DNA of 7,355 nt from Candidatus Woesearchaeota archaeon. GTDB lineage: Archaea; Nanobdellota; Nanobdellia; SCGC-AAA011-G17; VGLX01. The notes beneath the pieces are model-generated. The model worked only from the letters and a program-made list of their open reading frames with translations. It ran no database searches and had not been told where the DNA came from. The stretch covers positions 1 to 7,355 of the forward strand of contig VGLX01000062.1 in the NCBI GenBank assembly GCA_016866645.1, given 5' to 3'. The position numbers and the translations under genes were made by a program. Below, one piece after another: positions 1 to 4,735 of the stretch. Every line of letters starts with the position of its first letter. Position 1 is the stretch's first letter.

Positions 1-1045
1 ATATCTTTTTTTCACGGCCTTCTGCTTTGAAAGCGTCGATGAACTTGCCAGCATAATCGTTCTTGTACCAGAAGCTATAGTCAGAAAGGTTCATCACTTC
101 TTTGAATCCCTGTTCGAAGAGGAAAGAGTTGTAGCTGTCATTTACTGGCTTATGGCCTTCCAAGACGTTTACTACGTTTTCCTTCAAGGGTTTGTCCAAG
201 GCTTTGAAATATTCTATAAAACTGTTCCCTTGAACGTATTCCTTGAGCAGTATAGTGTCTATGCTCAGCGAAGAAGAATGCCTTTTCAGCAGCTGCTTGT
301 TCGTCTCCAAGTCCCGGTCTTCTAGCGGGATGTTAAAGACGAAATTGAAAAAGTCTGAATAATCGCCCATGTGTTTCATCAATATACTAAACTCATCGCT
401 GCATACATTATCATTCATGGCAAAAGCTCCTCTGCTCGGTCCGAGCATGCGGATTAGATAGTTGAGGTTATCAAGGTGCTCCTGCCCTTGAATAAACTCC
501 TCTAATTTGTCAACGTGCTTATGCTCCTTCTTGGCTAGGGCTTCTGCAAAAAAACGATTCTCGGATAATACATCCAGCAGGTTGTAAAATTTCAGGAATT
601 TCTTGGTCGAATAGATGTTATATAGCAGAAAAAAGTTTTCGATGCCTAAGGACTCGACAGCTTCCCTTACCTCCAGGTTGTCGCCTTTGTAAAACCTCTC
701 CTTTATGACTGAGCGCTCGTCTTTGCCTATTATAGTGTAAGGCACCACGTTCATGCCTAAATGATTGTCACCCCACTGCACAGGATCGGAGGCAAACAGG
801 TAATTAGCCTCTTCAGGTATTATTCCCTGCAGGGCTTCCTCAATAGACATTTTGTTAGTTGATCCTTGGGAGAAATATTTCTTGTAATCCTTCTGGTAGT
901 CTATTATTTTTGAGTCTCCAACAACATAAGCGAAGTCAGAGTTTCTTACCAGCTTGTCCTTGTGGCTTTCATCGAACACTACTCTTCTTCCACTGGTTTC
1001 TACAAGCTTTTTTGCCAATAGCCTTGCAGCTTTCTCCATTTCCAT
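1..1045 (-). CDS. Uncharacterised protein, C-terminus beyond the window
   Basis: An open frame on the minus strand has no stop for 348 codons and leaves the window at its left edge, so the protein is larger than this. I do not recognise a family. It begins MEMEKAARLLAKKLVE. The visible part looks soluble: it is rich in charged and aromatic residues, appears mostly helical in its second half, and has no signal peptide or membrane segment. The only cysteine I see is in the stretch NDNVCSDEF. I chose the ATG at 1045 because GAGGGGGG lies 9 bases upstream (1055-1062) and a TATA box with a good BRE lies about 40 bases upstream. An in-frame ATG two codons later (1039) is the alternative. It is divergent from the operon starting at 1265 and shares its upstream region. 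The gene is well supported as coding; its function is unknown. Confidence 0.85.
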   Translation of the reverse strand, partial: MEMEKAARLLAKKLVETSGRRVVFDESHKDKLVRNSDFAYVVGDSKIIDYQKDYKKYFSQGSTNKMSIEEALQGIIPEEANYLFASDPVQWGDNHLGMNVVPYTIIGKDERSVIKERFYKGDNLEVREAVESLGIENFFLLYNIYSTKKFLKFYNLLDVLSENRFFAEALAKKEHKHVDKLEEFIQGQEHLDNLNYLIRMLGPSRGAFAMNDNVCSDEFSILMKHMGDYSDFFNFVFNIPLEDRDLETNKQLLKRHSSSLSIDTILLKEYVQGNSFIEYFKALDKPLKENVVNVLEGHKPVNDSYNSFLFEQGFKEVMNLSDYSFWYKNDYAGKFIDAFKAEGREKKI

Positions 1046-1054
1046 GTTAATAGT

Positions 1055-1062
1055 CCCCCCTC
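1055..1062 (-). promoter_or_regulatory. Ribosome binding site of the left-edge gene
   Basis: Read on the minus strand this is GAGGGGGG, ending 9 bases before the ATG at 1045. It decides that start over the ATG at 1039. Confidence 0.6.
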
Positions 1063-1083
1063 TTAAAAGCCTCAGATTAAGTG

Positions 1084-1099
1084 TTATATAAGCCTTTCG
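1084..1099 (-). promoter_or_regulatory. Archaeal TATA/BRE promoter for the left-edge gene
   Basis: On the minus strand the sequence is CGAAAGGC followed by TTATATAA, a purine-rich BRE next to a TATA box. Transcription would start about 26 bases on, near 1061. That gives a leader of roughly 16 bases that just includes the G-rich ribosome binding site. Confidence 0.65.
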
Positions 1100-1107
1100 T
1101 TTTATTA

Positions 1108-1115
1108 CTTATAAG
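1108..1115 (+). promoter_or_regulatory. Possible distal TATA box for the 1265-2607 operon
   Basis: CTTATAAG is self-complementary. A start about 25 bases on would fall at about 1137, right at a TTG (1136) that opens a longer version of the downstream frame. It competes with the nearer TATA-like site at 1201-1208, and its BRE is poor. Use as a promoter is uncertain. Confidence 0.35.
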
Positions 1116-1193
1116 TAGTTAGTAAACCGCGTGTCTTGGAGGAGCGAAACAACCTTATGAGAAGAGTTTACGTAAACAAAGCTTTGCTGCATA

Positions 1194-1208
1194 GAAAACG
1201 TTTTATAC
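1194..1208 (+). promoter_or_regulatory. Probable proximal TATA/BRE promoter for the 1265-2607 operon
   Basis: GAAAACG (BRE-like) is followed by TTTTATAC (1201-1208). A start about 25 bases downstream, near 1230, would give a leader of about 35 bases carrying the strong ribosome binding site at 1252-1261. If used, it supports translation from the ATG at 1265 and means that 1136-1264 is not coding. Confidence 0.5.
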
Positions 1209-1251
1209 GCCAAGAATCACCTTCATCTTCAATAAGACTGACAAAAGGATT

Positions 1252-1261
1252 AAAGGTGAGG
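1252..1261 (+). promoter_or_regulatory. Ribosome binding site that sets the start at 1265
   Basis: AAAGGTGAGG contains the archaeal GGTGA core, ending 5 bases before the ATG at 1265. The in-frame upstream options are the TTG at 1136 and the ATG at 1157. The TTG has no leader site. The ATG at 1157 has GGAGG about 14 bases away, which is farther than usual. Confidence 0.65.
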
Positions 1262-1264
1262 ACT

Positions 1265-2026
1265 ATGGAAAATACTGATTATAAAAAAATAGGCATTGAA
1301 AGCATACTTGAGCGTACGCACTGCAATGATGATAACGTCTTAGAGATGATCGGGAAAATACAGAACCTGAAGACAGACCCTAAGGTGAGGTACGTGTCGT
1401 TAAAGCCGCCGATACAATGGTACGACGGCACGGGCCCGCAAAGCTACACAGACTACACTGTCTTCACAGACAAGCCGATGAGCTTCAAAGAGCAGGAAGA
1501 ACTGCTGAAATCCAAGGGCCTTCCAGAGCCTGCCGTGAAGCCGGGGCATATCACACTAGTCCCTGAGTACAACGAGTATTACAAGTACCATTTCGAAGTC
1601 AAAACCAAGGAGGGCAGGAATCAGCTATTCGTAGTAGACTTCCACCCCTTGTCACATAGGCCGATAAAGACGATGCACCTCCAAGATACACGCAAGGGAT
1701 TATATGAAGCGCTGTTCCACGACATAACCGACGGCGACATAGAAATGGAGAAGAAGATATTCAAGCTCGGTAAAAGCTCAAAAGTCGTCACAACAGACTC
1801 CTGCTGCTGCAACGGCTTCATCATCTCAAAGTACATAATCCAAAAGAAGAAACAGCTAAGCCTGGAACAGCAGGAAGCTCTCCTGAAGAAGTACGGTCTT
1901 CCGGAACCTATCGCAAAGCCGGACCATCCTGATTTCAAGAACAGCCCTGACAACGCAGGGTTCTATTTCAGGAGCGACGACTGGATTAAGATATTCATCG
2001 TCAAGTTCGAATTCACTAAAAAATAG
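1265..2026 (+). CDS. Uncharacterised protein with an internal duplication
   Basis: The protein has 253 residues and is of unknown family. Its clearest feature is an internal repeat. Residues 70-95 (around FKEQEELLKSKGLPEPAVKP) and 195-221 (around LEQQEALLKKYGLPEPIAKP) share a helix-like E-Q-x-E-x-LLKxxGLPEPxxKPxH motif. Each copy is followed by an aromatic beta-hairpin-like stretch, YKYHF...LFVVDF in copy 1 and FYFRS...IFIVKF in copy 2. Between the copies lies a CCC triplet (180-182), which could bind metal or form disulfides. There is no signal peptide or membrane helix. The start at 1265 rests on the AAAGGTGAGG site. The in-frame extension to a TTG at 1136 adds 43 arginine-rich, unprotein-like residues and overlaps a promoter candidate. 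The next gene starts 14 bases after the stop, so the two are probably co-transcribed. The gene is real; its function is unknown. Confidence 0.8.
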   Translation: MENTDYKKIGIESILERTHCNDDNVLEMIGKIQNLKTDPKVRYVSLKPPIQWYDGTGPQSYTDYTVFTDKPMSFKEQEELLKSKGLPEPAVKPGHITLVPEYNEYYKYHFEVKTKEGRNQLFVVDFHPLSHRPIKTMHLQDTRKGLYEALFHDITDGDIEMEKKIFKLGKSSKVVTTDSCCCNGFIISKYIIQKKKQLSLEQQEALLKKYGLPEPIAKPDHPDFKNSPDNAGFYFRSDDWIKIFIVKFEFTKK

Positions 2027-2040
2027 AAAGAGCGTTACAT

Positions 2041-2607
2041 ATGAACAAGGCAAAGAAAGAACTCAGCTTGTTAGCCCGTTTAGAAGAAACGTTCTACGGT
2101 GTGGAAGAGAAAAGCATCCATCCAAACAGTGAAATAACTTTTGAGTACTCGCCAGGGAAGTTCTGCATAAGGAACAAGAACCATGCCTTGCCGAACGACT
2201 CATTCATGGAGATGACATTCTCACCTGATTACAAGATACTGTCTTACAGGGAGAAGAACGCGCTCACAGGAATAATCAAAGACTACAACAAAAAAGAAAT
2301 AAAAGGATTAGACAAATATGGGATTATTGGCAACTTCTTAAGAAGAGACCCAAGATACATAACGGCTAAATCAAAAGGCTACAAAAAAACAAGCGAATGT
2401 AATTACACAATGATATTATGGGACAAAGCAGCAAAGAAACTAGCAAAGCTCAGCCAAGAATCAGAAGGCAGAATGGCAGATGTGAAGCAATCAGCAGAGA
2501 TACTCGTAGAAGGCAACAGGCTAAAAAGGATGATAGTCAAAACAATTTTTCTTAAAAAGCTAGGAAACATCGAAAAGACGTTCACTGACATAACATTCAG
2601 TTATTAA
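2041..2607 (+). CDS. Uncharacterised protein, second gene of the operon
   Basis: The protein has 188 residues and is basic (lysine-rich), with no family that I recognise. It has no signal peptide, membrane segment or obvious catalytic motif. The first half contains probable beta strands (ITFEYSPGKFCIRNK, then FMEMTFSPDYKILSYREK). The order of these elements vaguely resembles the hairpin regions of the preceding protein, but I cannot claim homology. The second half looks helical and charged. The ATG at 2041 lies 14 bases after the upstream stop with only a weak purine-rich site (GAAAGAG), which fits translation of a shared message. Base composition becomes more A-rich toward the 3' end than in its neighbour. 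It converges with the toxin-antitoxin operon, whose last stop codon is 23 bases away. Confidence 0.75.
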   Translation: MNKAKKELSLLARLEETFYGVEEKSIHPNSEITFEYSPGKFCIRNKNHALPNDSFMEMTFSPDYKILSYREKNALTGIIKDYNKKEIKGLDKYGIIGNFLRRDPRYITAKSKGYKKTSECNYTMILWDKAAKKLAKLSQESEGRMADVKQSAEILVEGNRLKRMIVKTIFLKKLGNIEKTFTDITFSY

Positions 2608-2630
2608 TTCTTTAAGATCTTTTGTTAGGA
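2608..2630 (+). terminator. Possible T-rich terminator between convergent genes
   Basis: The gap holds the T-rich tract TTTAAGATCTTTTGTT (2611-2626) right after the stop of the plus-strand gene, which fits archaeal oligo-T termination. There is no strong hairpin, and the minus-strand reading is not T-rich. The call rests on composition and position only. Confidence 0.3.
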
Positions 2631-2942
2631 TTATTCAGAAATCTTCAGTAAGATATGTTTCTTATCAGGAATCGCTAAGTATATTTCCTCTCCAGCTTTC
2701 AAGTTCAAGCTTCGGATAACATCTTTGTTAAAATACAGCCCTAATCGGTTTTGGGATAGCTTGATTATCTTTTGCTTTATAGTCAAAGGGCTTTTCAGCT
2801 CTTCTATAACCTCTTTTGCTGATTTTTCTTCAAAACTAAAATAGTCGCATTTAGGGCACTGGAAGCTCGTCACTTTTTTCATAGCTCCTTCTACTTTGAC
2901 ATTAGTTTCTTTCAGTTTCGATCCGCATTTTGGGCAGTTCAT
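2631..2942 (-). CDS. Zinc-ribbon plus AbrB/SpoVT-domain protein, probable antitoxin
   Basis: The protein has 103 residues in two parts. The N-terminal YgiT/MqsA-like zinc ribbon has C3-P-K-C6 and C29-P-K-C32. The C-terminal SpoVT/AbrB-type swapped-hairpin DNA-binding segment (about 57-101) includes NRLGLYFNKDVIRSLNLKAGEEI. In the MqsA family the zinc domain contacts the toxin and the other domain binds the promoter; the same division is inferred here. The start at 2942 is chosen for three reasons: its ATG overlaps the stop of the upstream gene as ATGA, GGGTGAT lies 9 bases before it, and it puts the zinc ribbon at the very N-terminus as in relatives. An ATG at 2960 would add six residues and is less likely. 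It is the second gene of a two-gene operon and probably represses its own promoter at the palindrome 3147-3164. It could instead be a plain regulator. Confidence 0.8.
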   Translation of the reverse strand: MNCPKCGSKLKETNVKVEGAMKKVTSFQCPKCDYFSFEEKSAKEVIEELKSPLTIKQKIIKLSQNRLGLYFNKDVIRSLNLKAGEEIYLAIPDKKHILLKISE

Positions 2943-3136
2943 TTCGCGTTTATCACCCATAACGTTTTGTTTTTCAATTCGCAGAGTATATACCTATCTT
3001 TTTGTTTTATGATAAGCTTATTCCCTCTTTTTCTCCTGTCCTTCGAGTTTAATACTACTCCTACCACTTCGTACCATGGGATATTTGAATGGTGCTCTAT
3101 GTAATGCCTCGCGGGTTTTATCTCCTTGAATCGCAT
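2939..3136 (-). CDS. Small basic protein, probable DUF4258/MqsR-like toxin
   Basis: The protein has 65 residues and is strongly basic. The pattern ARHYIEHHSNIPWYEVVGVVLN, then a basic loop (SKDRRKRGNK), then three short strands (KLIIKQ, RYILCEL, LWVINAK) matches the general shape of DUF4258/MqsR/RelE-fold small toxins. These have an N-terminal His-bearing helix, a helix with an I-x3-E-V motif and a terminal beta sheet. Such toxins are often encoded just upstream of a YgiT-type zinc-finger antitoxin, and this gene overlaps one by 4 bases (ATGA). Toxin-first order is the arrangement in mqsRA and higBA. If it is a toxin, mRNA cleavage is the expected activity, but I see no definitive catalytic set. 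The start at 3136 has only a weak ribosome site and a leader of about 14 bases. The family assignment comes from pattern and context, not from a search. Confidence 0.6.
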   Translation of the reverse strand: MRFKEIKPARHYIEHHSNIPWYEVVGVVLNSKDRRKRGNKLIIKQKDRYILCELKNKTLWVINAK

Positions 3137-3146
3137 CTTTCATTTT

Positions 3147-3164
3147 GACTACATAAATGTAGTC
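3147..3164. promoter_or_regulatory. Perfect palindrome, probable operator of the TA operon
   Basis: GACTACAT-AA-ATGTAGTC is a perfect 8-bp inverted repeat around a 2-base spacer. It lies 10 bases before the toxin ATG, directly after the TATA box, and covers the expected transcription start near 3150. A dimeric DNA-binding antitoxin bound here would block transcription. As RNA the same sequence could also fold as a small hairpin. Confidence 0.65.
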
Positions 3165-3180
3165 TTTTATACTATATAAA
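3165..3180 (-). promoter_or_regulatory. TATA region of the TA operon
   Basis: Read on the minus strand it is TTTATATAGTATAAAA, a double TATA-like element. The upstream copy (3173-3180) puts the start near 3150, inside the palindrome, and gives a leader of about 14 bases for the toxin gene. The BRE is not clear. Confidence 0.55.
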
Positions 3181-3237
3181 CATGACGGTTGGATATTACA
3201 GTTTGATAAAACTCTATTGTTTGTTACGTTTACTTAG

Positions 3238-3276
3238 AAAAAAGTGAAGAATTTTCGAAGTGTTCGTATTTTCTTC
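3238..3276 (-). terminator. Hairpin plus oligo-T terminator of the exported-protein gene
   Basis: Starting one base after the stop codon, the minus strand has an imperfect stem-loop (3246-3276). Its outer stem is GAAGAA/TTCTTC and its inner stem CGAA/TTCG, around a 3-base loop with a mismatched middle. ACTTTTTT (3238-3245) follows directly. This fits termination of the gene ending at 3278. The remaining 3181-3237 holds nothing that I recognise. Confidence 0.5.
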
Positions 3277-3277
3277 A

Positions 3278-3742
3278 TTATACCTGCTTCTCCGCTGCTT
3301 TTTTCAGGACCCATTCAGGAAACCTTTCTGCATTGTATTCTTCAAAGTCCTTATCTCCAGTAAGCTCATATTTGGTCTCTAGAGAGCCGTTGCCGTCCCT
3401 GTCTACTAAGAGGTCTAGATTATACGACCTCCCTTCTCCACGCGTGAAGACTGTACATAAGAAAACCTTACCTTCAAACGAGTAAGTTGCATACTCATTC
3501 CCTTTCCCATCTGAATATTCCTCTACATTCGTTTCTACTGTAACTTCTCCATTGCCGTACTCGCAGTAAAACTCTCTAGGATACTCGTCAATTTTAGAAT
3601 ATTTTGAACTGTCAGGCAGTGGCCATCCTTCCTGCTTTATTACCTTTGCATATGCTGCTCCGCCTAATCCGAGCATCGCACCTGCAACCAGAACAGCTAG
3701 CCCTTTCCTGGTTTTGTTCTCGATTTTTTTGAAAATACCCAT
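3278..3742 (-). CDS. Small exported protein with a DxDGNG calcium-type loop
   Basis: The protein has 154 residues. The N-terminus is a Sec-type signal peptide: a basic region (FKKIENKTRK), a hydrophobic core GLAVLVAGAMLGLGGAAYA (14-32), and probable cleavage after AYA32. The mature part of about 122 residues is acidic. It has two cysteines (60 and 96) that could pair outside the cell, and an acidic loop DRDGNGSLE (114-122). That loop resembles the Ca2+ loops of dockerin and thrombospondin-3 repeats, but it lacks the Glu at loop position 12 of a true EF-hand (Tyr is there, Glu follows). The start at 3742 is preferred over the ATG at 3751, because GGAGGGGG (3752-3759) ends 9 bases before the former but abuts the latter. 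The gene appears monocistronic, with its own promoter and terminator. Function unknown; probably a secreted or surface protein. Confidence 0.8.
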   Translation of the reverse strand: MGIFKKIENKTRKGLAVLVAGAMLGLGGAAYAKVIKQEGWPLPDSSKYSKIDEYPREFYCEYGNGEVTVETNVEEYSDGKGNEYATYSFEGKVFLCTVFTRGEGRSYNLDLLVDRDGNGSLETKYELTGDKDFEEYNAERFPEWVLKKAAEKQV

Positions 3743-3751
3743 ATTAACCAT

Positions 3752-3759
3752 CCCCCTCC
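3752..3759 (-). promoter_or_regulatory. Ribosome binding site choosing the start at 3742
   Basis: On the minus strand this is GGAGGGGG, 9 bases before the ATG at 3742. It directly abuts the in-frame ATG at 3751, which makes that one unlikely. Confidence 0.6.
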
Positions 3760-3783
3760 GACAGTATCGATTACCTACTCCTT

Positions 3784-3795
3784 CTTAAATCTTCG
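3784..3795 (-). promoter_or_regulatory. TATA/BRE promoter of the exported-protein gene
   Basis: The minus strand reads CGAAG followed by ATTTAAG, a BRE plus a weak TATA box. The expected start is near 3761, leaving a leader of about 20 bases that contains the GGAGGGGG site. Confidence 0.45.
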
Positions 3796-3815
3796 CTGCA
3801 TACGCTGGATTCCTA

Positions 3816-3830
3816 TAGGAAGTTTTAAAA
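3816..3830 (+). promoter_or_regulatory. TATA/BRE promoter of the MBL hydrolase gene
   Basis: AGGAAG-type purines precede TTTTAAAA (3823-3830). Transcription would start near 3852, giving a leader of about 16 bases with the site AAGGAG (3856-3861) 6 bases before the ATG at 3868. Confidence 0.5.
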
Positions 3831-3867
3831 ATTATTCACCCAACCTGTTTAACCGAAGGAGTTAGCT

Positions 3868-4722
3868 ATGAAAGTATGCTCTGTAAGAGGGAATGATTTC
3901 AAACTGGACGGCGGCGCCATGTTCGGGCATGCTCCGAAGCCCACGTGGAAGAAATGGATCAAGCCTGACAAGCTTAACCGCATAAGCCTAGCTTCCCGTT
4001 CGCTTTACGTCAAAACGCTTGATTATCATATAGTCTGCGAGGCAGGTATCGGTAATTTCTTAGAAGATAATCTCGCAAAAAGGTACGGCGCTGATAATTC
4101 TGAGCATAAACTGATCGAGAATCTTAAGTTTATAGGCATAAAAGAAGATGATGTGGACTATGTCATACTTTCTCACTTGCATTTTGATCACGCAGGAGGG
4201 CTGATCTCAAAGGGCACTAATCCTTTTGAGCTTCACTTCCCGAATGCGACGTACATCGTAAGCAAGGAACAGTTCGAACGTGCGAGCAATCCCCACATAA
4301 GGGACAGGACGTCTTTCATCAGAGGGTTGACTGATTCTTTAGAGAAAAGCGGACGCTTAACCCTCGTAGATAAAGAAAAGATTAGCCAATTAGACGGCGT
4401 CGTCTCTTTCTACTACAGCCAAGGCCACACTCCCGGGCAGCTGCACAGCCTGTTCCACGGCGATAAAGAGAAAGTGTTCTTCGCAGGAGACTTAGCGCCA
4501 GGCATCGACTGGCTGAACCTCCCCATAACTATGGGATACGACAGGCAGCCTGAAACATTAGTGGAAGAAAAGAAGAAAATATTCTACAAGGCAGTCCAAG
4601 AGAAATGGCTTATGTTCTACACGCACGACCCGTTCATAGCAGCATCAAGGATATCTGCTGACAAGAACAAGTACGAAGCAGCAAGGATGGTCAGCCACTT
4701 GAATAATTACTCGCTTGATTAA
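3868..4722 (+). CDS. MBL-fold metallo-hydrolase, lactonase-like
   Basis: The protein has 284 residues and belongs to the metallo-beta-lactamase superfamily, with a di-metal hydrolase site. The motif HxHxDH is H103-L-H105-F-D107-H108, followed by AGG. The other ligands are H187 (in SQGHTPGQ), bridging D208 (in FFAGDLAPG) and H253 (in YTHDPF). The N-terminal DGGAMFG...PKPTWKKW resembles a common branch annotated as AHL-lactonase-like hydrolases. The substrate cannot be read from sequence; esters, lactones or related compounds are possible, and quorum quenching should not be assumed. One deviation: the strand that usually ends in VDTGxG reads VCEAGIG, with Glu58 for the usual Asp. There is no signal peptide, so it is cytoplasmic. 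The start at 3868 has AAGGAG 6 bases upstream. It is convergent with the ATPase gene, with 13 bases between their stops and no obvious functional link. Confidence 0.9.
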   Translation: MKVCSVRGNDFKLDGGAMFGHAPKPTWKKWIKPDKLNRISLASRSLYVKTLDYHIVCEAGIGNFLEDNLAKRYGADNSEHKLIENLKFIGIKEDDVDYVILSHLHFDHAGGLISKGTNPFELHFPNATYIVSKEQFERASNPHIRDRTSFIRGLTDSLEKSGRLTLVDKEKISQLDGVVSFYYSQGHTPGQLHSLFHGDKEKVFFAGDLAPGIDWLNLPITMGYDRQPETLVEEKKKIFYKAVQEKWLMFYTHDPFIAASRISADKNKYEAARMVSHLNNYSLD

Positions 4723-4735
4723 CAGAAATAATTCT

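Noticed and set aside
859..1050. Plus-strand 63-codon open frame
   Set aside because: It lies antisense within the left-edge gene, encodes low-complexity hydrophobic sequence and has no start signals.
1621..2053. Minus-strand open frames antisense to the duplicated-domain gene
   Set aside because: They are shadows of the plus-strand gene, with cysteine- and serine-rich translations and no initiation signals.
3143..3164. Palindrome as part of a CRISPR repeat or an attachment site
   Set aside because: It occurs once, with no spacers or integrase nearby. Its position over the promoter of a DNA-binding-protein operon explains it better.
3367..3403. Canonical EF-hand in the exported protein
   Set aside because: The loop has D-x-D-G-N-G but Tyr at position 12, with the Glu one residue late, and the flanking helices are not evident. 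It is called only a calcium-type loop.
4723..4735. Terminator between the convergent MBL and ATPase genes
   Set aside because: The gap is only 13 bases, with no hairpin and no long T-run in either direction.
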